Positions 42,356 through 55,199 of a stretch of DNA of 64,000 bases are shown here, piece after piece. How positions within the stretch are numbered: the stretch's first letter is position 1; each line of letters begins with the position of its first letter. This DNA is from Buddleja alternifolia. Taxonomy: Eukaryota; Streptophyta; Magnoliopsida; Lamiales; Scrophulariaceae. The DNA lies in the NCBI GenBank assembly GCA_019426215.1, contig CM033402.1, positions 5,332,001 through 5,396,000 of the forward strand, given 5' to 3'. Under the pieces are notes generated by a model that saw nothing but the letters and a program-made list of their open reading frames with translations, made no database searches and was not told the DNA's origin. The position numbers and the translations under genes were made by a program.

Positions 42356-45300
42356 ATGAGGTCGAAAAACGCTGGCCCAAGGATTGGTAAGCATTCTACA
42401 TTCAGTTTATGTTTTTGTTTGTATATATACTTCGTAATCATCTATTATTGTTGTTAAAAATAGAATTTATTTCGGATTTCTGCGTCAATACAATGTTTCG
42501 ATGTATATTGGCTAGGTTTTTGTGATATATGTGTTTTATACTCTTTGATTAAATGATTAGATGATTTATTTGGATTGATTTTTGTGATAAAATATTTCGA
42601 TTTGCCTGATACTATATAATGCGTATAAAATTTTCTGTATAATATACACATATTGTATGCTTGAACACGTTGCACTGCATACTATATTATTATATACTGT
42701 ATAGTTTGTTATGTGTTGCTGTATAATTTTTTCAAATCAATGGTTTTATGGACAATATGATCACACACTGCATAACATGTTGAAAAAAATTGTATAGTTG
42801 TTCAATAAATACTGTATAATCGTTATCTCTCTAATCAATGTGTGCCACTAATGTTTGTTGTACAATGTCTTACTAAAAAATGTATAATGTTCAGTCACTG
42901 GGGAAGAGACAACCTCAACAGATTCTGCTAAGAGTATGCAACTTGTGACTTCAAACATGGTTGAACCTATAAGGGTCAGACAACCTGATTCATATGATGA
43001 TTTCGTACATTCAGACGATGAATTGTATGACACCAATGAAAACACCGAAACACCGAAACAACCAGCTCCAAGAAAGAGACGAGTAGAACAACAACCCAAG
43101 AAAACACATTAAAAAAAACAGAAAATAGATTCCAAAAAACAACCAATTAAAAAAATGGTTGATTATACACAAATCAGGGTCTCAATGAAGGTATTGATTA
43201 AGGTTGTTTCAAAACTATCCAAACGACAACGGGAATGGGCGAATCAATCAGGTTTCGGCAGCTTTTTGAAATTCAACATTAAGGACCTACCGCACAAACT
43301 TGGATTTAAAATTGTAAAGGCTTTAAACCCAGGAAACTTCACGCTTAATCTGCCAGGTGGACAGATTACAATTACCGAATAAGATGTTGCCGAGGTTTTG
43401 GGTTTTCCACATGGAAAACGACATCTAGACCTCACAACAAAAAATACAAAAAGGGCAAATGCATGGACTGCCCAGTGGGGGCTTGATAAGTCCCAACAAT
43501 TTAAGGTTTCAGCTCAAATGGTATTAAAAGCAATTGAGTCTAAAAGGCATCTGACAGAGAATTTCAAGCTCAATATCATGACAATTATATACAATTGTTT
43601 GGTAGAGTCACCTGGTACGACATTCGTAAACAAAAAGATGATGAATTTCCATGGATCTCTTGATAATCTAGCAAGTTACAATTGGCCAGCGCTCGTTCTA
43701 AAGAGTTTGGGAAACACAAAAGATGTTTGGGATGAAGATCCCGCCTGACGTATGTATACAGCGCTCTTCTGTTATTGATTACTAACTAATTTGGTATGCC
43801 TATTTGTACTATATGCTGAATAATGTTTAATTATTAACTGCAAATTAACTGTATGATGTAATCACATATACTGTATAATGTCTAATAAGTTCGTGTATAA
43901 TGTGTTATGTGAGATATATAATTTGATAAATAATACTGTATAATTATCTCATCAAATTATTATTTTTTCCTCCAAATACAGATATTGTATGTTGACAGGG
44001 TCAATTACACGGGGCAATTGACAGTGGAAAGGTCAATTCCAACGTGGCTTGCTTGGACAGACTCTACACTCAAGGAGAAGGGTAACAACGAAATACGCCC
44101 AGGAGTTTTTGGTAATGAGGTCATATCCAGGGGGCAATGGGAGTTGAAAGCTGAAAAAAGGAAACATATTGTTCATCAAATTAAAGCTCAAAAACAACCC
44201 CTGCCTATTTAGAACATCCAATAGAAACAGAAGAATCAATCAAATTGACAACTATTGAAGAGGTATACACTTTTTCATTTAGTATAATACAGATACAATA
44301 AAAATGTTATCCATTACCTAGTATATGACAACTTTACATAACAATGTTACTCATTAATTTTATATTATACCAGGGGCTGATGAACAATTTAGAAGGATCT
44401 GCATTAAACTTGATTGATGTTTTAATCAAGTACAGTGGATACATGCAATCATGTTATTCCATTATTCCAGGGAATACACGATTAATGGATATTGACAAAA
44501 TGGTGATAAACCAAATTGCAAAAATGTATAGACCACACCCGATTGGGACAACAGATCAACAAGGAACACCTCCCTCACATGCACCCCTTGTAGACCAACA
44601 AGAGCAGTCTCCACAACAAGCAATGGTTACACCCGACAAAATTATATGCACACCAACAGGCTCCCAGCCAAGTTTCAACTTGTTGACACAAATAACACCG
44701 CATAAAAAACAACAATTTGAAACCGCCTCAATTCCTCCTTTTAGCCTATTGTCAGAACAAACGCCGGAGAACCCGCATCAGGATGAACCAGAAGGTACTA
44801 TATTGTCAATTGCTAGACAATACACCGATGGTATCTCCGAAACCACTGACCAACTGCCTCCATCGACTTCAGCTGTGGCACCAAAGGCTGATTCAGGGAA
44901 GGGTACAGCTGCGGTGGAGTTCATTGGTTACAAGAGGAGACAATTGAAACCAGGGCCAGTTATGTGTTCTCCTTTCATTCAACGGGTTGTACAAATCAAC
45001 ACAAAACCGAGCCCCCTTGAAAAAAGGCTCTGGGATTGGACACATCATAGTGATGAGGATGACATGTAAGTAGTTTTAAAATACACTTACTTTTATTCAG
45101 TTGCCTGTTAATGAATAAATACACTATATAATAAATCAGTGAACAATGTAGAATGTAACAATGATTACTGCATAATGAACCATTACAAAATGTATATTAT
45201 ATAGTTTATATTGATTTATAACATTCTATTATAATCCAATCCAAATTGCTTGAATGCTAACTCATCACAAACTGTATACTTGTATTTCAGGTCCATTCGT

Positions 45301-46416
45301 TTCCAGCACGGTGATATACTGTGCACTATTTGGGATGTAAAGTCCTTGGATTACCGCACTCAAGTTTTATCTGGTGTGATTGATACTTGATCGTACATGT
45401 TGAACAACGCAGAAGCGACTAGATCACCAGCATCACCGCTTAGATTTTTTTTCCACTTGTCCGACACGGTAATTATATTTCTTATGTTTTGTTAATATAA
45501 ACATTATAATAACTGCACGTTACCTAATTACTTCGGGAATATGAATAACAGATTTTCTTCGGGAAAAAAAAGGGAGACAAGAGTCCTGATGCACTGCTAC
45601 CAAGATTCGTGGATAACATTAAACATCGTATGAACATGTTTCCAACAATCAACATACTCGATGTTAGTTTGGTAAGTTAAAAAAACATTCAATTGTTATA
45701 ATTATCGTATTTAATGTAAACTTATTCACCTCATTTCCATCCATGAAAATATATAGGCCATCTTTCCTATTTTCCACGCCGGACATTACTACATAATATG
45801 CTTTAATTTGAAACAACCGGCAATTGAGATCTTGGACAACAGCGCTGTGGATGAGTCAATCGAAACCAAATATCAAGAAGTGCCCTTCACTTTGGTAACT
45901 ATACTTGAAAAATTAATATAATGTATATTAATGTAATTCTAACCTTAATCTTACAACTTTTATTTGTTGTTTCAAAACAGAAAGAAATGTTTGTAAGATT
46001 CCTGATGAGTATCAAACATCCAGCTGGAACCACATTGTCAACGAACAAATTGTACGCTCTTCCAATGCCGTGGCGTACCACAAAACAAGTCAGATTGTGG
46101 CATATTTGCCATGCGTCACATGGAAACCTACCTCGGTGGAGGATTAAAGAAATGGGATCCAGAATTGGAAAAGAAGGGGTAATATTTACACTATTGTTTA
46201 TACAGTGTATAATCAAATTTGTGAATATCAAATTTTTTATCTATCTCACTTTAAATTTTTACAATGCAGAGAGCACAGATTGCAAAACTGAATAGATTGA
46301 GGGAACTCTATCTTGAAAAGATCCTCACTTCCGATCTCAACATACTGAAAGACGAAAACATCAAAAGATCAAAGCAGTTTGAGCAAGAACAGGCTGGACA
46401 AAACAGGGTAGCATAG
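42356..46416 (+). pseudogene. Ulp1-like (C48) cysteine peptidase gene of the MULE, decayed
   Basis: C48 peptidases cleave SUMO or SUMO-like tags; MULEs with such genes are known (Kaonashi type). First exon 42356-42386, second from 42895. An N-terminal domain (SFLKFNIKDLPHKLGFKIV) comes first, then a CL.. region YVDRVNYTGQLTVERSIPTW (43985 onward), a long Gln/Pro-rich linker (44370-45066), and the catalytic region. The latter has HAGHYYIICFNLK with the His (~45777-45815), LDNS with the Asp, and DCGIFAMRHMETY with the Cys (~46095-46135). Lesions: in-frame stops at 43110, 43380, 43746 and 45388 (TGA for Trp), a frame change near 44210, and a frameshift near 46089 just before the Cys motif. The gene ends at TAG 46414-46416. 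Confidence 0.85.
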
Positions 46417-49400
46417 ACAACATGTACTGAAAAACAATTAGATATGGTGTTAATACTCTAGACTTTTAAATTTCATTGTACAATTTTTTTGGGTACTTAT
46501 TTCTATTTTGATGCAATATAACTTTTATTTACTTGTTATAATCTGCACATAATCATGTATTGTTCTACATATTCATTTCATCGAGTACTCCTAAATTAAA
46601 GTATATGCTAAGCATGATAACAATAATGAAAAGTTCATTAAAAAGATTATAAACTCACATTATACAGTGCATTTATATGCATAAAAAAATAACTGCAAAA
46701 TCATTCTACCAAACTGACTAGATACTCGATTTTTGTAAACAATGGATAACACTTCATATACACTATATATAACTCTATTATACAGAGTCTATTAATTCAA
46801 TGTACAATAACAACTGTAAACAAAATAAAAATACATCTAAATTTTCTTTGACGGACAGGTTCTTGCATTATGCCCATCAATTTTACCACATGCAGCACAT
46901 TTTTTCCTCTTAGGAACATGCTTGGAAATCTCTACACTACTCTTAATTCTTTTACCACACCCTTTAGTTCGACTCAATTGGGGGTTTCTAATCCCAAGCT
47001 CGTTCTCAATCTGTGGTCCCACTAGAGTCTCAATAACAGCGTTCCTGATATTTTTAATGTTGTCATCAGCACTCAAATGCAACTTCATATCCACCAATTG
47101 CTTTTTTAAATATTCGAGTTTTTCTTTGTTGAAACCTGCAATATTTAAACATGCTTGAAAGTCTATCCAAATTTGACTCACATCAGTCGTAGTCTTCTGA
47201 ATCATCAATCGATATTGCGTGACGTAATTGTTGATTGTATCAGAAGCCATACTTTCTGCATTTTTTCTCCATCTCTTTATAACATACTCGGCTGGCAATT
47301 TGTGTATTCGACCATGGTTGAATGCAAAAAAAATGTGCCTACACAAAAAACCCCTCCTCATAAACATTCTGCAAGAACAATCAACACGATTGTTCAAGAC
47401 AACATGTTTAACCTGTAAACACATTAAACAACCTCTATTATACAGTGTATATAAGATTCATAAACATTATGTGAACCAAATTATACATTATGTAAAACAC
47501 TATCATACAGTTTGAATTATTTAATATCAGACAGCCTGAAAAACATAAAAATACCTCATATGCCTTTGATTCATTGTCAGCGTCACCTACAACGAACAAT
47601 TTCACACCGTCCACCTCATCAAATCTTCGAAGTATCACTTTATACGCGGAATCTTTGATCTCGGCTTGAACATCATAAAATACAGCACGAGTGTATACAT
47701 CAGCAGCATCCTCCTCTATCCGCATAGGAGTGTCAGTTGATGGCTTAGACACCAGAGACTCATGATTCAATCTTGCATGCGTATTCCTTTGTTTGTCCAT
47801 AGCACTCTCAAATCTACTATAAAATTCAATAATTGTATCACCATTCACATAAAACTGATTGAAAAATGAGTTAACCGACTCTGAAATCGATGTAGTCCTT
47901 AGTATTCCACCCATTGAAACATCTCGATAGTAAGCCGATATCCAAGATTGTCTGTTCTCATAAATATCAGAAAGCCAATCAATATGGCTTAGTTGGTGCT
48001 TAGAGATGAGATCCTTCCATCCCTCTTCAAACTCACTTGGAGTGATATCATCACTATACACAAGATTATTCACCTTCCTCATCAATTCTTCATAATTACC
48101 TGTATGTGGTGAAACCTGTAAACATTATAAAAAAAAATTAAAAACACATTACCTACTGTTAACTAGTATTATACAGTAAAACACACAACATCATATAGTT
48201 CGTCAAAAAAACTTATACATTATCACACATACCTTTGTAGAAAACTTCTTCATAATATGCCATGCGCATAACCGATGACTAGCAGTTTTAAACACACTAG
48301 GAATAGCCTGCTTCATGGCCGGACATTGGTCAGACACGATATAGTTTGGTTCCCGTCCCATTGATCGAGTAAAGGCTTCAAATACCCACATATACGACTC
48401 AATATCTTCTTTTGCAATTAAAGAAGCACCTAATGTGACTATTTTCTTGTGGTTATCTATGCCAGTAAACGGAACAAACTTCATTTGATACCTGAAATAT
48501 AGTATGAGACAATATCTTAAAAAAAATTAAAAATGATGTAATTGTACTTATATTATACATTTACTATACATTATATACAGTAATTGTATATGTATTATAC
48601 AGTCATTTACATTATATATACATTATACATGTAACACTGACTTAAAAAATGAAAAAAATTTAACTTATCATTATACAATCAATGCATATGCATTATTCAT
48701 TAACTATTGAAAACATATACATTATCATACTTTATATTCAAGAAAATGAGCTTACTTGTTGGATCGAAAGGTTGCATCAATTGAACAAACGTCGCCAAAA
48801 AGTTCAAAATTCCGAATTGCAATTGGATCAGCCCAAAACAACTTAGTCATACACCCCTCAACGTCTGTGTCGTAATCAAAGAAGAAACCTTCACACTTTT
48901 TTTTCATATTCATAAATTTCCTAACAATCATCTCCCCATCATTCTCACCAACATACTGCTTCACATCTCTTTTTGCATTTTTAAAATCAGTAGACGTCGA
49001 ACAAACGTTATTAAATCCCCCCGCAATCTCCTTTAGAAATGAATGAGACCTAACCACACCAACATTCACCTTCGATGCATTCAGGCAGAACATTATCTGA
49101 GACGAATCAATATTCCGATTAATTTTCAGAAATTGCTTACCCTCGTCTGTTGCAAGTTCATGATTGTGCCACTCAATAAAATTCTTGATAACATATCCCT
49201 CTCGAACACTAAACCTCAGTACAATCTTAGCATTACAATCACATCGTCCAATCATAAACTTCTTTTTCCTACAACCATCATTCGAGTTTCTGTAAATACC
49301 GGAACGACTGCAAACATAATGCTTCGATATAACCGTCCCATCCTTATGTGTTTTTTGTGAGCACTTACGGACATCAAAACCACATAAACGAGCGTAATTT

Positions 49401-49900
49401 TTGTAAAAATCAAATGCAATCTTCAGGCTCCCAAAAGCCTTCCCAATGCAAGGTTTTACCTCATCCGCGCACACTGGAACCCAATATTTAGAGCCTCCAG
49501 GTGATGTGATCGAATTAGATGACAATGAAGATGCAACATTCTGATTCTCAACATCAAAATTATTAAATAATACTGATCCTGAAAATAATACACTGTATAA
49601 CTTATCAAATTTAACCCATATAAATTGTATAACAATCATAAAATGCGTAAAAAAACATCATATAGTGTATATATTGTTAAACAGAAAATACACATTATGA
49701 TAATATGTATAATGTAAAAACATACACTGTATATCTACATTATACTAACTGTATAAGACATTCTATTGTATATATTACTCAATTGGCTCCGTGGATTGCA
49801 TTTGAGAAGACACTGTATAATATCATTCACAAACACTGTATAGTACAATATTTAGGACTGTATAATTGATAATAAAACACTGCATAATAATGGCGTAGTT
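42600..49900. repeat. Dispersed ACTGTATAAT motif in introns and spacers of the FAR1-MULE
   Basis: Examples on the plus strand: 42811-42820, 43870-43880, 43935-43944, 49812-49821, 49857-49866. On the minus strand (ATTATACAGT): 46659-46668, 47437-47446, 48168-48177, 48594-48603. Roughly 20 one-mismatch forms (actgcataat, actgtatagt, actatataat, attatacaga) lie among them. All those located are in introns or between genes. Confidence 0.8.
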
Positions 49901-49974
49901 GATAATTCTAAAACCAACGTCAAATCATAAGATTTGATAAATAAACTGCCCATACCTGTTTCGATTCCAGCCAT
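46837..49974 (-). CDS. FAR1-type MULE transposase, intact
   Basis: Five exons on the minus strand: 49974-49956, 49578-48756, 48491-48233, 48115-47555, 47412-46837; 745 codons with no stop or frameshift and consistent GT/AG and phase. Order: a FAR1 DNA-binding domain of WRKY-GCM1 type (AFDFYKNYARLCGFDVRK, then CDCNAK and WHNHEL) at ~residues 45-145; the MULE DDE core with SIDATFRSNK (Asp ~274), VSDQ (Asp ~335) and CAWHIMKKF; a SWIM zinc finger CSC...CRH at ~566-580; and a CCHC zinc knuckle CAACGKIDGHNARTC near the C-terminus. This is the FAR1/FRS-related transposase clade from which FHY3/FAR1 regulators were domesticated. The position inside 10-bp-TSD ends says transposase rather than host FRS gene. 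Start chosen because the 19-bp first exon gives MAGIET in phase. Confidence 0.9.
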
Positions 49975-51292
49975 GAACCGTGCTAAATATATGAATATAT
50001 CTAAAATTGATCTCGAATCGTCGAAAATGCTGAACTGATTTCGCCAAAGTTAAATGAAATTACCGATAATGATCGCCAATGAGTACCGAATAATATTTTG
50101 GAGTTATTTCGATAATTTGGTGAAACTCGCTTGGAATTCAGAGTTTATGATATTGATTTGATGAATTACCGATCGTCGAAAAAGCCGACAACGAAATTCC
50201 GATGATTGAAACGGCCAATTCGGAGTTTATGATATTGATTTGATGAATTGCAGATCGTTGAATTGCCAAAAAATGAAATTCCGATGATGGAAATCGTAAG
50301 AAACTAAAGATTTGATGAATCTGAAATTAGAAAAAAAAAATGGAGAAAAAGGATAGTGAATCAGTTATTGCATGAATTCGGGATTTGATTTTGCTCCTCT
50401 CGATTGTCAGTTGCATGGGTTTGTTAAATAATTTGTCTAAAATACCCTTAACAATATTAAATTAATATAAACTCTAAAAAAATTGCTTAAAATACGGACC
50501 TTGCGATCAAATTGATTAAATGGCCTAGATTGAGTCTTATATCTTATCTAAACTATATGGATGTATTCGATCCATACCCGTCATGTGTATACATATACAC
50601 ATAACTTGCACCCTTTTCATTTCTCTTCCACACTTCGCGGTACGTGTTCCCCTCTTTGTCTTTAATTATCCTCTTTCCTTTAATTACTCTGGCTATTTAA
50701 TGGTTGTTTACATCCTATTAGCAATTATTTGTAATCGATAATTATGATATATCATCCTTGTTCTAGCGAACCACGGATTGGCTTCCCTAGAAAATTGTTC
50801 GAGCGGTGAATTTAGTCACGGAAGTTGTTAACTCAGTACTAATAAACTATTAATCCATTAACCTTGTGGTTTAGTTAGTTGTTAAATTAATGACGAGCTG
50901 CTAATTTGACATGCATGTTTTAATTAAGTGGTTCAATCAGAAGTTATTTGAGCATGTTTTAACAATTCTTTAATTAAGTAGAAGAGTTTAAAGGTTATAT
51001 TATCTAAAAGAATGATATCAATTTATCAGTGTTGTTGAAATTAGTTGTGAGATTAAATCTTGAACTTAATAATTATTTCTTTGCATATTGTCACTTGTGA
51101 AATTAGTTAATTCCCTAAGCAGCATTAGATAAAGTTACTAATTGTTCTCTTAGTTCAATTATTGAAGTACTTTGGAAGTGGGTACCCATGCTTGAAATAT
51201 TACTTTGTGGATCAATTCATTAATAAGTTCTTTGTTGCTTAGTCAATAATTTATTCTCATAGTTGGAGTACATGAACCTTTTAATTAATTGG

Positions 51293-52479
51293 TGTTAGTG
51301 TGCATTTTATGCATATTTTACATATATTTCCTTTATTCTTTTATTAGTATTTGAGTTTAAATTATAGATATTTATTACGATTTTTATTTTGATAGGTGAA
51401 ATTTGAAAGAAGAAGAAAATGAAGAAAAAGATGGAGAAAAAGAAGAAGACACATGAAGTTGTAGGAGTCTTCCCATCTTGTAGGAGCTTTCCTATTTCTT
51501 TTAAGAGTCTTATTAGTATTTTATTCTAGTAAGTAATTATTTTCCTTCTTCCATTAGAATTAGAGTTTTATTTAGTTAGGAGTCTTTTGGCTAGGCATAT
51601 ATAATTAGATATTGCTGGAATTTTATCCTTTTCGAGACATTAATCACTATTCCCGTTTGTACATGGAGAGGAGAAGAAAATTCTGCGTTTTTATTTCTTT
51701 CAAGATGTATTGCTAAAACTCAAGTTCTAGCCAAGGATTATTGAAGTTTGATTCTACAAAAGTTGTGAGATCTAATTATATTTATTCCTTCTTTGTTCTT
51801 GAGTATTTGCATATTTTTTGTGTTGTTGAAATTATTATTTTGATTAATTAAATAATAAGGGCCCGTTATTGATTGTCGGAATAGTAAATAGCCATTAGAA
51901 TCCCAAATCCGTAATTGTTTGGTCAATTCTAATATTTGTGGCAGTTAATAACATGATTATGGGACAAGTTTTCGATTGTTGTTAGGGGAATATGATCTAA
52001 TCTAAATGAACGAGCTTGCGAGTTGTTGGTTCTCTATTTCTTAATGCTATGTAAATTAAATCCTAAGAGCTTATTTAGGGTTGTTTAATCAATAAGAGAA
52101 ATAACCAAGGAGCTATTTTGGTTATCGATAAATTAAGGAGAAACTAGGTGTTAGAGCTTGTTAATAACTATAGCCAATTTATTCATGAATATTGAAATTA
52201 TCTTTGCATCAAGGATCAACTATTTGAATCAAAACGGAAATAACTCCTTAGGTAGAATCTCACAATCTATTGATTATTCTACTTGTTAATTTTGCATCTC
52301 TTGATTTTAATAATTTTTGTATTTAGTTTAATTTTAGTTTATCGATTATAAAAAACCCCCTTTATTTTATTCGTTTATTTGAGAAATAATCTGAACCATC
52401 CCTGTGGATTCGACCCTACTCATCGCTATCTACAAATTTAGGAGTAGGAATATTTTTGTTTTGGATTCGACACCCATCA
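51293..52479 (+). repeat. 5' LTR of the Athila-like element (1187 bp)
   Basis: Nearly identical to the 3' LTR except for about 30 lost bases, mostly single ones, concentrated after ~51600. Confidence 0.93.
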
Positions 52480-52484
52480 AATTT

Positions 52485-52502
52485 TGCGCCGTTGCCGGGG
52501 AT
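52485..52502 (+). other. Primer binding site
   Basis: gcgccgttgccgggga, six bases after the 5' LTR, matches the tRNA-Asp 3' end used by Athila/Tat elements; the usual TGG at its start reads TTT here. Confidence 0.8.
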
Positions 52503-52773
52503 TGGTGCTTTTAGATTTATTTCTCATTATATAGTTAATTTTGTTGCCTGTCTGTTTATGCCTCGATCTTTTCGTGCAGGTGAACTTCAATACGATCCTG
52601 AAAATTGAAAAAGCAGCTCGCTGACTACGAAAAGAAGCAAGCAACGTGCTCAAGGAGTCCCATCTACTTCATCTCCCGGATTGAACTAACTTGGAATGAG
52701 TGACACATCAGTGATTCAGAAGAGAACTTGAAGTCATGGCAACGCCAACGAGAGAACTTTAAGGGAGTTAGCT

Positions 52774-54803
52774 ATGCCAAACATAAACCAACAACCTCTT
52801 TGCATTCAATATCCCACCCTTGAGGTAGATTTTGAATTAAAATCTGGTCTTATTCACTTACTTCCTACTTTCCGTGGTCTTGCAGGAGAAGATCCCCACA
52901 AAACACTTGAAAGAATTCCACGTGGTCTGTTCAACGATGAAACTAAGGAATGTCACTGAAGATCAAATCAAACTGAGGGCTTTTCCGTTTTCACTAGCTG
53001 ACAGAGCTAAGGATTGGCTCTATTATCTACCCTCTGGTTCAATCCAGACATGGAATGAAATGAAGAAACAATTCTTGGAGAAATTCTTTCCCGCCTCACG
53101 AGTTGCCAACATAAGAAAGGAGATATGCGGGATTAGGCAAATCAGTGGAGAGTCGTTGTACGAGTACTGGGAGCGGTTTAAACAACTAGTAGCCAGTTGT
53201 CCACAACACCAAATTCCTGAACAACTCCTAATCCAGTATTTCTATGAAGGGTTGTCAACAATGGAGAGAAATATGATAGAAGCTGCGAGTGGAGGCGCAA
53301 TGGTACACAAACCTCCCACAGAAGCAAGAAATTTGATCTCCAACATGGCTGCCAACACTCAACAATTTGGCACTCGACAAGATACTGCACTGAAGGGGGT
53401 GAATGAGGTGAATTTCGCATCAGTGAATCAACGTCTGGATGATTTGACTTCCCTAGTGCAAAAATTAGTCGTGGTCAATACACAGCAAGTGAAGGCATGT
53501 GGTATCTGCTTCAATCCTAGTCATACTACCGAGGTGTGTCCTACACTTCAAGAGGATCCACACGAACAAGCCAATGTTGTTGGATTTCCGGGGGCTCCAC
53601 AGAGAAAGTATGATCCTTTCTCCAATACCTACAATGCTGGGTGGAGGGATCATCCTAATTTGAGTTATGGTCCACGGTCTACTGGATTCCAACAATCATA
53701 TCAATCCAGACAACAAGCACAACCACCTCAGCCATCCTCCAACCCACAAGGCATGCCTCTTGAAGAAATTGTTAAACAATTAGCAACTAACACACAACAA
53801 TTTCAACAAGAGACGAGGACTAGTATACAACATCTGGAGAGTCAAATGAGTCAGTTAGCCACAACTGTGAATGGGTTGGTTTCCCAAAGATCGAGTAAAC
53901 TACCCTCTCAGCCCGTAGTGAATCCAAAGCAGAATGTTAGTGCAGTCACTTTGAGAAGTGAAAAGGGGTTACAAGAGCTCAAGAAATTTGTAATACCTCC
54001 ACCGTTTCCTAGTCGGTTTGCTAACTCCAAACGTAAGGCAGAAGAAGAGTTGGAGAAGAAATCTGTGGAACCTCAACTCCTCAAACCGACTGAGACACGA
54101 GCCCAGCAGGTCGAGCTAATTGAGGTATCTCCGCTGTTTCCTGGTAAGCTTGTGGAATATGAGAAGGAAGAGCAAGTAAAGGAAATTCTAGAGACTCCCC
54201 GAAAAAATGAGGTAAATGTATCTGCAGTCATTCAAAAGAAATTACCTCCAAAATGCGAGGACCCAGGTATGTTTACTATTCCTTGTAAGATAGGTGAGGT
54301 GCAAATTGAGGAGGCTATGTTAGATCTAGGAGCTTCTATTAATATCATGTCTCGTTCTCTCTATGAATCTTTGAATGTGGGAAAATTGAAAGGAACGGAT
54401 GTGATTATCCAATTAATTGATAGGTCTAATACATATCCTGATGGTGTTCTTGAAAACATATTAGTTCAAGTTAATGATTTGGTTCTTCCTGCTGATTTTT
54501 ATGTTATTGATATGGGTGAAGATAACTCTTGTGATTTTGCTCCCATTTTACTTGGAAGACCATTTCTTAAAACATCTAGAACTAACATTGATATTCATAA
54601 TGGGATACAATATGGAATCAAATGGTGAAATCATAGAATTTAGTATTTATGATTCCATGAAATATCCTAATGATGATCATTCTATGTTTGTCAAAGATGA
54701 TACTGACTTGTTGATGCAGCAAATTATTGAACTCAATGTTGATGATCTACTAAAGGTACCTTGGCACAATGATGGCTTTGAACCTCCTACTTATGCAACT
54801 TGA
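52774..54803 (+). pseudogene. gag-protease of the Athila-like element, two frameshifts
   Basis: Structural polyprotein of the element. It starts at ATG 52774 (MPNINQQP). The frame shifts by one base in an A-run near 52901, so the main open frame runs 52874-54628. The gag core (LRAFPFSLADRAKDWLYYLP ... YEYWERFKQLVASCPQH) lies at 52970-53210. A reduced zinc-binding motif CGICFNPSH...C is at ~53500. A retropepsin-type protease, IEEAMLDLGASINIMS, is at ~54310-54345, with Leu in place of the Ser/Thr commonly seen after the active-site Asp. A second frame change near 54600 leads into a tail ending at 54801-54803. No pol follows. Confidence 0.88.
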
Positions 54804-54995
54804 GCCATAACCTCGTCTAGCCAAAGACGTTAAAGAAAGGCGCTAATTGGGAGGCAACCCAAGATTCTACCTTTTCTCGTTCCTTTATTTTCTGCTTTTA
54901 TTTATATTTTTCGTCTTTTTCTTTGAGGTAAAGCATATCAAAAGGTCATACTAAGGCACGTTTTAAACCTAGTCAAAAAAAAAAAATTGTTGCAT

Positions 54996-55055
54996 AGGCA
55001 GATTACAACTTCAAATTAGGCGTGCCCACGCTCTATTTGAAGTTACAATCTGCCT
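54996..55055. repeat. 60-bp hairpin in the Athila-like element
   Basis: 21-bp arms (aggcagattacaacttcaaa... and its inverse) with two mismatches around an 18-bp loop containing gcgtgcccacgc. It follows the aaggcgctaattgggaggca block that ends the coding part. Confidence 0.85.
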
Positions 55056-55199
55056 TAGTCATCCCTTAGTCAATTTCAAAAAAATAAAATAAAATTTAAT
55101 TAATAAAAAAATTCGATTTTTTTTTTTACTTTTCCAGCAAATTCTTTCTCTTTCTTCCCCTTTACACCTAATTATTCCCCTGGTTCCCTCTTCTACAGC

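Larger units (their letters stand above)
41974..50579. mobile_element. FAR1-type MULE with Ulp1-like gene, 8.6 kb
   Basis: A perfect 10-bp target duplication gtcatgtgta lies at 41964-41973 and 50580-50589. The ends are gggtcaagatcgagtacat and, in reverse complement, gggtatggatcgaatacat; the arms run on with ttatataagatataagac against ttagataagatataagac. Two convergent genes: a Ulp1-like peptidase (+, decayed) and a FAR1-type transposase (-, apparently intact). An intact transposase and intact TSD suggest a fairly recent insertion. It lies inside the solo LTR. Confidence 0.93.

Noticed and set aside
46837..49974. A host FAR1-RELATED SEQUENCE gene
   Set aside because: The gene lies within inverted ends and a perfect 10-bp target duplication and shares the element with a Ulp1-like gene, so a transposase is the simpler reading.
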